Below are positions 1-7,029 of a DNA stretch of 64,000 bases, piece after piece. The translations under genes and the position numbers were made by a program. The notes under the pieces are model-generated. The model saw only the letters and a list, made by a program, of their open reading frames with translations, searched no databases and had not been told where the DNA came from. Every line of letters begins with the position of its first letter. Positions within the stretch are counted from its first letter, which is position 1. The stretch is from Streptomyces sp. NBC_01439 (GTDB lineage: Bacteria > Actinomycetota > Actinomycetes > Streptomycetales > Streptomycetaceae), in assembly GCF_036227605.1 (NCBI RefSeq), contig NZ_CP109487.1, positions 1,860,001-1,924,000 of the forward strand. Direction: 5' to 3'.

Positions 1-136
1 CCGGGTTGGCGGAGCGGATCTTGTTGTAGTCGGGGCCCTGGATCTGGTCGACCGTCATGCGCGTCCCGTCGGCGGCGGTGGACGCGGAGAGGATCTGGTA
101 CTGCTGGCGGGCGTCCTTGGCGTACACGTCGTTGTC
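1..136 (-). other. Continuation of deiminase frame beyond in-frame TAG
   Basis: Read on the minus strand directly after the TAG at 139-137, the same frame stays open to the window edge. It encodes residues of agmatine-deiminase type (DNDVYAKDARQQYQIL, then a segment containing MTVDQIQGP). This is the expected next part of the deiminase domain of the gene upstream, so the TAG looks like a nonsense interruption or a readthrough/sequencing event, not a natural C-terminus. The catalytic Cys region (GGGG-I-H-C type) would lie outside the window. Confidence 0.7.
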
Positions 137-2434
137 CTAGGCCAGGGGCATCTGGACGGCGGCGCGGCCGGGGGCGAGGAAGCGCGAGGTCGCATCGACG
201 TGGTCGTCGGTGATGTCCTGGCCCTTGACCCCGTCGAACCAGATGACCTTGGAGGCGCCGTAGGCGGCGAGCATGGCGGCCTCGATCTGCGCCTGCGTCT
301 TGTTGGGGTTGCGGTTCTTGTTCACCAGGCTGCTGCGGGTGGCCATCAGGGTGCCGGCGCCGTCCTGTTCGATCGCGCCGCCCTCGCCCACCAGGGCGGC
401 GGCGGTGAAGGGGACCCCGACGTATGAGGCGATCCGGCCGGCGACCAGGTTGTCCCGGGAGTGGGCCTGCTTCTTGCCCCAGCCGTTGAAGTTGAGGCCG
501 ACGGCGTCCAGCCCGCCGGATCCGTTGGTGCGGAAGACGGGTCCCGTGTCGCGCATCCAGCAGTCGTCGACGGGGATGGCGCTGATGACGGTGACGGTGG
601 AGCCGCACATCGAGCGGGCCTTGGCCGCGCTGCCGGAGTTGGCGCAGACGTAGACCGGCTCGTACTTGGCGATGGTCCGTGCGATGAGCGCAATGTCCTG
701 CTGGACGCCGCCGAGCGTGTTGCCCCAGATCGAGGTGGAGTCCGGCCAGGCCATCCAGGTGCGGGTGTGCCGGACGTCCTCGATCGGTACGCGGAAGTAC
801 ATGTACGAGATGGTGGTGGGGGCGCCGGTGATCCGCTTGTTCATGAACAGTGCGGTGGGCCATTCGGCGACCGGGATCCACAGCAGCTGTTCCGAGGCGT
901 GGTGCTGCAGCTTGGCCTCGATGTCCACCCGCTGCTCGACCGGGTAGACGGCGCTCGCCTCGTCGACGAGCTTGTCGTACTCGGGGTCGCTGTAGCCGGC
1001 GAAGTTCATGTACGCGCCGGTCTTGAAGTTCTGCAGCAGGTCGAGCGGGTCGGTGATCGAGTCGTAGTAGGTGAGCGGGAACATGTCGATGCCCTCGCGC
1101 GCCTGGGGGTCGGTGAACAGCGCGGTGAAGGCGTTCGGAGCGATCGTCTTCAGCTGGATGTCCAGGCCGATCTGCGTGCCGGCCGCCTGGAGGGCGGTGG
1201 CGAGGAGGGAGACGTCCTGGCCGATGGAACTGGTGGCCACGGTCAGCGTCTTGCCGGTGGCGCCGGCCTCCTTGACCAGGGCCTTGGCCTTCTCGATGTC
1301 CTGGCCGGTGGGCGGCAGGCTGTCGAAGGCGGTCTTCAGGGTGCGCTCGGGGGCGGCGGCCCAGGCGGCGCGGGTGGTGAGGGAGTTGGTGACGGTGCCC
1401 GCCCCGCCGAGGCCGGCCTTGACGAAGCCGGAGCGGTCCAGCGCCAGGGACAGCGCACGGCGAACACGGACGTCGCCGAGGGGGCCCTGCATGTTGGTGA
1501 CGTTGACGTTGACCGTGCTCAGGCCCTCGCCGAAGTAGAGGGTGCCGGTGCCGCTGCTCTTGAGGCGGGCGTAGCTCTCGGTGGGTATCAGGTAGCCGCC
1601 GTCGGCCTCCCCGCTCAGCATGGCGTTCGTCCGGGCGGAGGGGTCGGTCAGGACCCGGAAGACGGCCTTCTTCGCCTTGGCCTTCTTGCCCCAGTAGGCG
1701 TCGAAGCGCTCCAGCTCGATCGACTGGCCCTTGTTCCACGTACCGAGCTCGAAGGGGCCGCTGCAGCCGAGGCCGCCCGTGGTGCCGTAGTCCTTGCCGG
1801 CCGCCTCGACGGCCGCCTTGGAGGCGACCACACCGGCGGCGGTGGCCATGTACTGGGGGAACTGCGAGTCGGGCTTGTTGAGCTTGACGGTGACCTGCAG
1901 CGGGCCGCTCTTGGTGATCGAGGCGACGTTCTGGAACACCTGGGCCCAGGCGGCGGCGTTGTCGGGGTCGCGCTGGCGACCGAGGCTGAAGACCACGTCG
2001 TCGGCGGTCATCTCCTTGCCGTCGTGGAAGCGGACGCCGGGTCGCAGGTCGTAGACCCAGGTGGTGGGGTCCGGGTTGGACGCCTTCTGGGCGAGACCGG
2101 GCTCCGTGGTCAGGCCCGGGGTCCAACGCATCAGGCTCTCGCACACGTTGGACAGGACGGTGTTCTGCGGGTAGTCGAAGGCCACCGTGTAGTCGAGGGT
2201 GGGCGGTTCGGCGTAGACGGCCCAGGTGAAGGAGTCGATGTCGCCGCGGGCCTCGGGCGTCGAGGCCGACAGCTTGACGTCGGTGACACCGCCGGCGTTC
2301 TCCTTCGGCGGGCCGGAGCAGGCCGCGAGCAGGGAGACGGACGCCAGGGCGGCGGTCGCGGCTGCGGAAACGGGGCTGAGCCGGCCGCGCCGGCTGCGGA
2401 AGCGTCTGCCGGTGCGGGGCGGGGTGGTGGTCAT
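137..2434 (-). CDS. ABC oligopeptide-type solute-binding lipoprotein fused to agmatine deiminase domain
   Basis: Residues 1-39 form a lipoprotein signal with twin arginines and lipobox LLAAC (Cys39). Residues about 60-545 are a family-5 solute-binding protein (SBP_bac_5), seen in PTLDYTV, LRPGVRFHDGKEMTADDVVFS and the usual domain order. From about residue 551 the chain passes without a linker into an agmatine deiminase/PAD_porph domain (TRTWMAWPDS, DDCWMRDTGPVF, NFNGWGKK, GEGGAIEQDGAGTLMAT, DITDDHVD). The frame stops at TAG 137-139 before the catalytic Cys, yet deiminase-like coding continues past it. It probably acts outside the membrane, binding and then deiminating an agmatine- or peptidyl-arginine-like ligand; that role is inference. 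It lies downstream of, and co-directional with, the cytosolic deiminase. Each domain is well known, but the fusion is unusual. Confidence 0.8.
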   Translation of the reverse strand: MTTTPPRTGRRFRSRRGRLSPVSAAATAALASVSLLAACSGPPKENAGGVTDVKLSASTPEARGDIDSFTWAVYAEPPTLDYTVAFDYPQNTVLSNVCESLMRWTPGLTTEPGLAQKASNPDPTTWVYDLRPGVRFHDGKEMTADDVVFSLGRQRDPDNAAAWAQVFQNVASITKSGPLQVTVKLNKPDSQFPQYMATAAGVVASKAAVEAAGKDYGTTGGLGCSGPFELGTWNKGQSIELERFDAYWGKKAKAKKAVFRVLTDPSARTNAMLSGEADGGYLIPTESYARLKSSGTGTLYFGEGLSTVNVNVTNMQGPLGDVRVRRALSLALDRSGFVKAGLGGAGTVTNSLTTRAAWAAAPERTLKTAFDSLPPTGQDIEKAKALVKEAGATGKTLTVATSSIGQDVSLLATALQAAGTQIGLDIQLKTIAPNAFTALFTDPQAREGIDMFPLTYYDSITDPLDLLQNFKTGAYMNFAGYSDPEYDKLVDEASAVYPVEQRVDIEAKLQHHASEQLLWIPVAEWPTALFMNKRITGAPTTISYMYFRVPIEDVRHTRTWMAWPDSTSIWGNTLGGVQQDIALIARTIAKYEPVYVCANSGSAAKARSMCGSTVTVISAIPVDDCWMRDTGPVFRTNGSGGLDAVGLNFNGWGKKQAHSRDNLVAGRIASYVGVPFTAAALVGEGGAIEQDGAGTLMATRSSLVNKNRNPNKTQAQIEAAMLAAYGASKVIWFDGVKGQDITDDHVDATSRFLAPGRAAVQMPLA

Positions 2435-2476
2435 CGTCGCGCTCTCTATTCCGTGAGGGATGCGGGGGGAGGAGCG

Positions 2477-2500
2477 GGCGGACCGCCGGAGCGGTCCGCC
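2477..2500 (-). terminator. Hairpin between deiminase and fusion gene
   Basis: A 10-bp perfect stem (GGCGGACCGC / GCGGTCCGCC) closes a CGGA tetraloop just downstream of the minus-strand deiminase gene and upstream of the fusion gene. There is no clear U tract, which is common for actinomycete terminators. It could be a terminator or an attenuator. Confidence 0.5.
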
Positions 2501-2521
2501 GGGAGCGGCCGGTTTCCCGGG

Positions 2522-3535
2522 TCAGACGGTGGTCCGCACTGCGGGGATCTGCTGGGTGATGCAGTGGACGCCGCCGCCGCCGAACGCGATGGCGAGGGCC
2601 CGTACCCCGATGACCTTGCGGCCCGGGTAGGCCGTGGCGATCACGGCGAGGGCTTCCTCGTCCTGGGGCACTCCGGCCACCGGGACGACGACGCCGCCGT
2701 TGGCGACGTAGTAGTTGAGGTACGACACCTCGATCTCGCCGTCGGCCAGGTCGGCGAAGGCGGTCTGCGGCACCTCGATGATCTCCAGGCGGCGGCCGCG
2801 GGCGTCGGTGGTGGCCTCCAGCACGGCACGGTTGGCGCGCATGCGGGCGTGGTCCGGGTGGTCCGGGTCGGAGGGCAGGGAGATGACGACCGTGCCCGGG
2901 GCGGCGAAGGCGCAGACACCGTCGACGTGACCGTCGGTCTCGGTGTCGAGCAGCCCGCCGTACGGGAGCCAGATGACCTTGGTGACGCCGAGCCGGGCCT
3001 TGAGCTCGGCCTCGATCTGGTCGCGGGTCATGCCGGGGTTGCGGTTCGGGTGCAGGAGGCACTGCTCGGTGGTGATCAGGGTGCCCTCGCCGTCGACGGT
3101 GACGGCCCCGCCCTCGAGGATCATGCCGGAGGGGATGCGGTCGACCCCGAGGTGGTCCAGCAGCAGGCCGCTGATCCGGTCGTCGGCGTCGAACGGGTGG
3201 TGCTTGCGGCCCCAGGCGTTGAAGCGGAAGTCCACTCCGGCGCGGTTGCCGTTGCCGTCGAGGACGAAGAGGGGGGCGGAGTCGCGGAACCAGGAGTCGT
3301 CGAGCGGCAGCTCGATGACGGTGACGCCGTCGCCGCACCGGGTACGGGCGTCCTCGCCGAAGCCGGGCGGGGCGACCATCGTCACGGGCTCGAACGCGGC
3401 GATGGCGCGGGCGACGTTCGCGTACTCCTCCTTCACGTCGGCGAGCACGCTGCCCCACAGGTCCTCGCGGGTGGGCCAGGCCATCAGACAGCCGTCGTGC
3501 TGGGACCACTCGGCGGGCATACGGAATTCGGTCAT
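2522..3535 (-). CDS. aguA: Agmatine deiminase (cytosolic)
   Basis: This is an agmatine deiminase of the PAD_porph/GME family, which hydrolyses agmatine to N-carbamoylputrescine and ammonia. At 337 residues it has the family's usual size and no export signal. All key motifs are visible: FRMPAEWSQHDGCLMAWP at the N-terminus, LDDSWFRDSAP, FNAWGRKHHPF, EGGAVTVDGEGTLITTEQCLLHPNRNP, the catalytic His in TDGHVDGV, and the catalytic Cys in GGGGVHCITQQIP. The ATG at 3535 (MTEFRMPAEW) fits homologue N-termini. An upstream in-frame ATG lies at 3547, and a TTG further up falls inside the operator, so it is unlikely. A TetR-type operator at 3573-3592 sits just upstream. In related Streptomyces, from memory, this gene neighbours urease genes; here those are decayed. 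Confidence 0.9.
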   Translation of the reverse strand: MTEFRMPAEWSQHDGCLMAWPTREDLWGSVLADVKEEYANVARAIAAFEPVTMVAPPGFGEDARTRCGDGVTVIELPLDDSWFRDSAPLFVLDGNGNRAGVDFRFNAWGRKHHPFDADDRISGLLLDHLGVDRIPSGMILEGGAVTVDGEGTLITTEQCLLHPNRNPGMTRDQIEAELKARLGVTKVIWLPYGGLLDTETDGHVDGVCAFAAPGTVVISLPSDPDHPDHARMRANRAVLEATTDARGRRLEIIEVPQTAFADLADGEIEVSYLNYYVANGGVVVPVAGVPQDEEALAVIATAYPGRKVIGVRALAIAFGGGGVHCITQQIPAVRTTV

Positions 3536-3572
3536 CAGACGTCTCATTTCTTGCGTGGGTGGAGTCTTCCAT

Positions 3573-3592
3573 TCGACTGAAAATTCAGTCAA
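3573..3592. promoter_or_regulatory. TetR-type operator copy 1 (upstream of aguA)
   Basis: The sequence TCGACTGAAAATTCAGTCAA has palindromic arms GACTGAA/TTCAGTC around AA. It is one mismatch from the perfect copy at 4779. It lies about 40 bp upstream of the aguA start. Confidence 0.75.
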
Positions 3593-3676
3593 GAGCGAAG
3601 AGGTGGGACAGGGGTGGGAGCACGGGAGGACTGGAGGAAGCGACTAGGGGAAGTGGAGGGGGTCGGGGGCCCTGCC

Positions 3677-4035
3677 AGGCCGGAGCGGAGCGCAGGGGCT
3701 CGCCGTCCAGCGTCACGAGCCCGGTCCGGGCGTCCACGTCGACCTCGCGGAGGCGGGCACTGACGACCGCGCCTTCGGTCGAGTGCCGCGCGGACCGCGT
3801 ACCGCGTACGGCGGCCCACGGACGGCGTACCGCGCACGACGGTCCGGCGGCGCCGGGTGGCCGGGATCCCGGAGGGGCCCGATCGGGCGGCAGCGCGACT
3901 GACGAAGGCGAGCGAGAGGTCGGGGGCGCCGGGCGGTGCGCACCGACCGGGGGGTCGGCCCCGTGAGCCGGGAAGCCGGGCTTCAGCACCATCCGGCCAG
4001 GAACGCGTACGCGTGCGGATCGATGTGCCGGCCGC
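3677..4035 (-). pseudogene. ureC: Decayed urease alpha subunit (ureC) remnant
   Basis: Two pieces of the urease alpha-subunit C-terminal region are recognisable on the minus strand. One is MVLKPGFPAHGA (4004-3969), matching the conserved stretch after the second metal-binding domain. The other is RRPWAAVRGTR followed by VDVDARTGLVTLDGEPLRSAPA (about 3850-3680), matching the terminal strand region. The pieces lie in a frame broken by stops upstream. Nearly all of the normally ~570-residue protein, including the nickel ligands and the carbamylated Lys, is missing. It follows the ureAB remnant in the usual ureAB-ureC order. It is inactive; I assign the family from remembered motifs only. Confidence 0.6.
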
Positions 4036-4071
4036 CCGGCGCGCAGTGGTCGCCGTGCGAGGTCTTCTTCC

Positions 4072-4538
4072 TCACGCTCGACCCCCGCCCTCGTGTCCGA
4101 CAGTGACGCCGAGGTGGCCGCAGGCGGCCGCCCTCGCCAGGGCGAGCGCCTTGGCTCCGGGTACGACCCGGGACCCGCCGACTGGGCCCGCCAAGCCGAT
4201 CGCGATCCGGACTCCCCCTACGGGGACCAGCCCGACCTCGGCGGTGGCACCGGATTCGAACCGGGTGGAGGAACCGGCGGCCACCGCCGGTCGCGTCCCG
4301 TGGGCCGCCGCCCGGTCGAAGTCGAACCGCGGGTTCACCTCGAAGAAGGGGAAGGGGAAGGGGAAGGAGAAGGGGAAGTGCGGGGTGGCGCTCGCCCGCG
4401 CCGCGTCCGCGATCGGGGCGGTCGCCTCGGGGTCGAGCCGCGGGCCCCGGGCGTGCCGGACGGGCGCCGGGTCGACGGCGGGGCATGACGTCCCCCGACC
4501 GTCCCGCCCGGCGGCAGGGCCGGTCGAAACCATCATGG
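4072..4538 (-). pseudogene. ureAB: Decayed fused urease gamma-beta subunit (ureAB) remnant
   Basis: The open frame contains LDPEATAPIADAARA, matching the gamma-subunit LNxPEATALI segment. This runs straight into a beta-subunit core: FFEVNPRFDFDRAAAHG, then AAGSSTRFESGATAEVGLVPVGG and a terminal ARAAACGHLGV. The join means the rest of gamma and the start of beta have been lost. At the junction a GGGGAA microsatellite has expanded into an alternating Phe-Pro tract. An intact protein would be about 220 residues. The TetR-type operator at 4779 lies where the original promoter would be. It is a pseudogene or at most a non-functional fragment. Confidence 0.65.
4343..4377. repeat. GGGGAA microsatellite
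   Basis: About five to six tandem copies of a GGGGAA/GGAGAA hexamer lie inside the ureAB remnant. On the minus strand they encode an alternating Phe-Pro/Phe-Ser tract that no urease needs. This fits slippage in a gene free of selection. Confidence 0.7.
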
Positions 4539-4778
4539 TCATTCCTTCCTCCAGAAGGCGGGCCAGGGTACGGCCGGGGCCGGGGCATCGCCGTCCGAAT
4601 GCGTGGTGCGCGGGGCGGCGGCCGATGGCCGGTGGCGCGCCGGGGACGCCTCCAGGGGTGCATCGAGGAGTACGTCGAGGAGTGCGGGCCGGGGGCGGGC
4701 CGTGAGGTTGCACGGGCCGGTCGGCGGTCCGAAGGGCGGGAGATTCGCTCCGCCCTGCTCGGAATCCTCACTCTGGCA

Positions 4779-4798
4779 TTGACTGAAAATTCAGTCAA
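4779..4798. promoter_or_regulatory. TetR-type operator copy 2 (upstream of urease remnant), perfect palindrome
   Basis: TTGACTGAAAATTCAGTCAA is a perfect 9-bp inverted repeat around AA and the best copy in the window. It sits upstream of the minus-strand urease remnant, so the site has outlived the genes it probably controlled. Confidence 0.8.
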
Positions 4799-4892
4799 GA
4801 GGCTCAACGGACCCGGATCCGCAAGGAATCCCGGGAGTCGGGCAGGAAACGCGTGGGAGTCGGGCGGGAGTCGGGCCGGAGTCGGGTGCGGG

Positions 4893-4934
4893 ACCGGCGA
4901 CCGGCGACCGGCGACCGGCGACCGGCGACCGGCG
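4893..4934. repeat. Heptanucleotide tandem repeat (ACCGGCG x6)
   Basis: Six exact tandem copies of ACCGGCG occupy 4893-4934, after a short run of degenerate GGGAGTCGGGC units. They lie in non-coding DNA between operator copy 2 and the end of the TetR gene. No function is visible. Confidence 0.9.
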
Positions 4935-5039
4935 GGGGGTACACGGGGCCCACGGCCAAGGGTGGGGCGGCATCCGGGCAGTACCCGGGCAAGGCCGGGG
5001 CGGGCCGGGGGTCGCGGAACGGCCTCCGGCCCGCGGGTG

Positions 5040-5621
5040 TCAGTTCTGCCCGAGACCCGAAAGCTCGGCGTCGATGGCGCCCCGCATCAGCTCGCGGGCG
5101 TGGCCGATCTTGATGCCGCCGCTCAGCCAGCGCATGCTCAACCCCTCCAGCAGGGCGGTGAGCCGCTCGGCGGCCCCGGCCAGCGCGGATGCCGGCACCA
5201 TCGGCTGGACCTGACCCAGCAGCGCGGCCACCTCCTGGACCCACACCAGGGTCGCCCGCGCCAGGTCCTCGCGCAGGACTTCGTCGAAGACGGCGCTCGC
5301 CCGCAGTTCGCCCCAGGCCGAGCTGTTCTCCCGTACCTCCACGGTGTCCTGGAGCTCCAGCAGGAGGGTCTCCTCCAGCTCTTCGCGCGGGGTCAGCGGC
5401 GGCTCGTCCGGATCGCGGTCGGTGGTGTACCGCTCGGCGCGGTCGTTGATGAACTCCAGCGTCTGACGCAGTACGCCCGTACGGTCCTTGAAGTGGTAGT
5501 AGATCAGGGCGGTGGAGACGCCGGCCTCCGCCGCGAGTTCCTCCACGCGCAGCCCGCGTACACCGCGGCGGGCGATCACCCGGGCGGCGGCTTCGAGGAT
5601 CTGAGTACTACGAGACGACAT
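5040..5621 (-). CDS. TetR/AcrR-family regulator (paralogue 1)
   Basis: A 193-residue TetR-family repressor. The N-terminal helix-turn-helix is clear (ILEAAARVIARRGVRGLRVEELAAEAGVSTALIYYHFKDRTGVLR, residues about 8-52). A helical ligand-binding domain follows, ending WLSGGIKIGHARELMRGAIDAEL. The ATG at 5621 (MSSRSTQILEAA) is chosen because it begins where TetR proteins normally begin; longer N-termini would be unconserved. It shares long identical stretches with the TetR at 8918, including STALIYYHFKDRTG and TALLEGLS. The two are therefore recent paralogues and probably bind the same operator. It lies between the Tat-exported deiminase and the urease remnant. The inducer is unknown; a guanidino compound or polyamine is my guess. 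Confidence 0.88.
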   Translation of the reverse strand: MSSRSTQILEAAARVIARRGVRGLRVEELAAEAGVSTALIYYHFKDRTGVLRQTLEFINDRAERYTTDRDPDEPPLTPREELEETLLLELQDTVEVRENSSAWGELRASAVFDEVLREDLARATLVWVQEVAALLGQVQPMVPASALAGAAERLTALLEGLSMRWLSGGIKIGHARELMRGAIDAELSGLGQN

Positions 5622-5743
5622 GCTCCGCACCTTACCGGGATGATCGGGTGGGTACGTACGCGGCCCGTCACCAGCAGTGCCGGACGGCGCGCGGGCCGCC
5701 CCGGCGGGCGGGTCCGTCCGCGCCGGCCGGGGCGGCCCCGCCA

Positions 5744-6913
5744 TCAGAGCGCCGGCGGCGCGGCCGGGTGGGACTGGGTGGCGCAGTGGATTCCGCCGCC
5801 ACCGGAGGCGATGCCGTCGATCGGGAGCTGCTCGACGCGGTAACCGGGGTAGGCGGCCTGGAGGATGGCGTAGGCGACGCCGTCGGCATGGCCGTCACCG
5901 AACCGCGGCGCGATCACCGCGCCGTTGGCCGTGTAGTAGTTGGTGTAGCTGGACAGGAACTCGTCGCCCCGGCCGGTGATCTCGCGCCGGTCCGGACCGG
6001 GCAGTTCGGTGATGGACAGGCGGCGGCCCCGGGCGTCGGTGGCGCTCTGCAGGGCCCGCTTGGTCTCCTCGTAGACGGCCACCCACTTCTTGTCCGCGAC
6101 GGGGCCGGGCTTGTCGAGGATGACGCGGCCGGGACCGATGAAGCGGGCCAGGCAGTCGATGTGGCAGTCGGTGATGTCCTCGCCGGCGAGGCCGGGCACC
6201 CAGATCACCTTGTCGATGCCGAGCGCCGTCTTCATGGCCTGCTCGACCTGGGCCTGGCTCATGCCCGGGTTCCGGTTGGCGTTCACCATCGAACTGACCG
6301 TGGCCAGCAGGGTTCCCTCGCCGTCGGTCTCCAGCGAGCCGCCCTCGCCGACGAAGCCGGCCCGGATCCGGTTCACCTCGTACTCGGCGAGGAGCGTGCG
6401 GGCCGCCGCCGCGTCGTTGGCGAAGGGCTGCGCGAACTTCGTACCGGCCTTGCCCCAGCCGTTGAAGTTGGTATCCACACCGGCGACGGCACCCGGGGCG
6501 ACGACGAAGGTGGGGCCGAAGTCCCTGATCCAGAGGTCGTCATTGGGGATGTCGATGACCTGGATGCCGTAGTAGGCGCCCAGTCCGCACTGGTAGCGGG
6601 CCTCGGCGACCTGGCCGGGGCGGGCCAGCACCACGACCGGCTCGTAGCGCGAGATCGTGTGGGCCACCTCGGCGATGTCCCTGCGCACCGCCGAGAGGCC
6701 GCTGCCCCACACCGAGGAGAGGGCCGGCCAGGCCATGTACGTCCGGATGTGCCGGTCGGTCTCGGCGGGCATGCGGAGCATGTCGGTGCCGTTCTGGGCG
6801 GCCGAGGCCGTCTGCACCAGCGGGGGGAGGGCGGAGCCGAGGGCCGCGAGCGGCACGGCCGCCGCGCCGAACTGGAGCACTCGGCGGCGAGAGGTGCGGG
6901 GGTTCATATCCAT
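5744..6913 (-). CDS. Tat-exported agmatine deiminase family protein
   Basis: A 389-residue agmatine deiminase/PAD_porph protein with an N-terminal twin-arginine signal (SRRRVLQF, then a hydrophobic stretch to about residue 38, TASAAQ). The enzyme therefore folds in the cytoplasm and is exported. Catalytic motifs are intact: DDLWIRDFGPTF, NFNGWGKAGTKF, VGEGGSLETDGEGTLLAT, NANRNPGMS, DITDCHIDCLARF and GGGGIHCATQ with the nucleophilic Cys. Expected chemistry is hydrolysis of a guanidinium group (agmatine or peptidyl-arginine) to a ureido group plus ammonia. The extracellular substrate is unknown. A TetR-type operator at 6959-6978 lies about 45 bp upstream, and a TetR gene follows downstream on the same strand. 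Confidence 0.9.
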   Translation of the reverse strand: MDMNPRTSRRRVLQFGAAAVPLAALGSALPPLVQTASAAQNGTDMLRMPAETDRHIRTYMAWPALSSVWGSGLSAVRRDIAEVAHTISRYEPVVVLARPGQVAEARYQCGLGAYYGIQVIDIPNDDLWIRDFGPTFVVAPGAVAGVDTNFNGWGKAGTKFAQPFANDAAAARTLLAEYEVNRIRAGFVGEGGSLETDGEGTLLATVSSMVNANRNPGMSQAQVEQAMKTALGIDKVIWVPGLAGEDITDCHIDCLARFIGPGRVILDKPGPVADKKWVAVYEETKRALQSATDARGRRLSITELPGPDRREITGRGDEFLSSYTNYYTANGAVIAPRFGDGHADGVAYAILQAAYPGYRVEQLPIDGIASGGGGIHCATQSHPAAPPAL

Positions 6914-6958
6914 GGTGACTCCCTGATGAGGAGGGGCGGGATGGACGGCATCCTTGCC

Positions 6959-6978
6959 TTAACTGAAAATTCAGTCAA
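6959..6978. promoter_or_regulatory. TetR-type operator copy 3 (upstream of Tat-exported deiminase)
   Basis: TTAACTGAAAATTCAGTCAA differs from the perfect copy at one position. It lies just upstream of the deiminase start at 6913, beyond the Shine-Dalgarno, where a repressor would block the promoter. Confidence 0.78.
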
Positions 6979-7029
6979 CCTTCCCTGCGTGTCGGACCTG
7001 CCATCTGAACCCGATTCCGCTTCCGGAGA

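Noticed and set aside
461..3580. A plus-strand open frame of more than 1000 codons
   Set aside because: It is antisense to the fusion gene and the deiminase, both with clear domains. The translation is Val/Gly/Arg-rich without motifs, typical of shadows in high-GC DNA.
3535..3592. An earlier TTG start for the cytosolic deiminase
   Set aside because: It would place the start codon inside the operator palindrome and add residues not found at the family's N-terminus.
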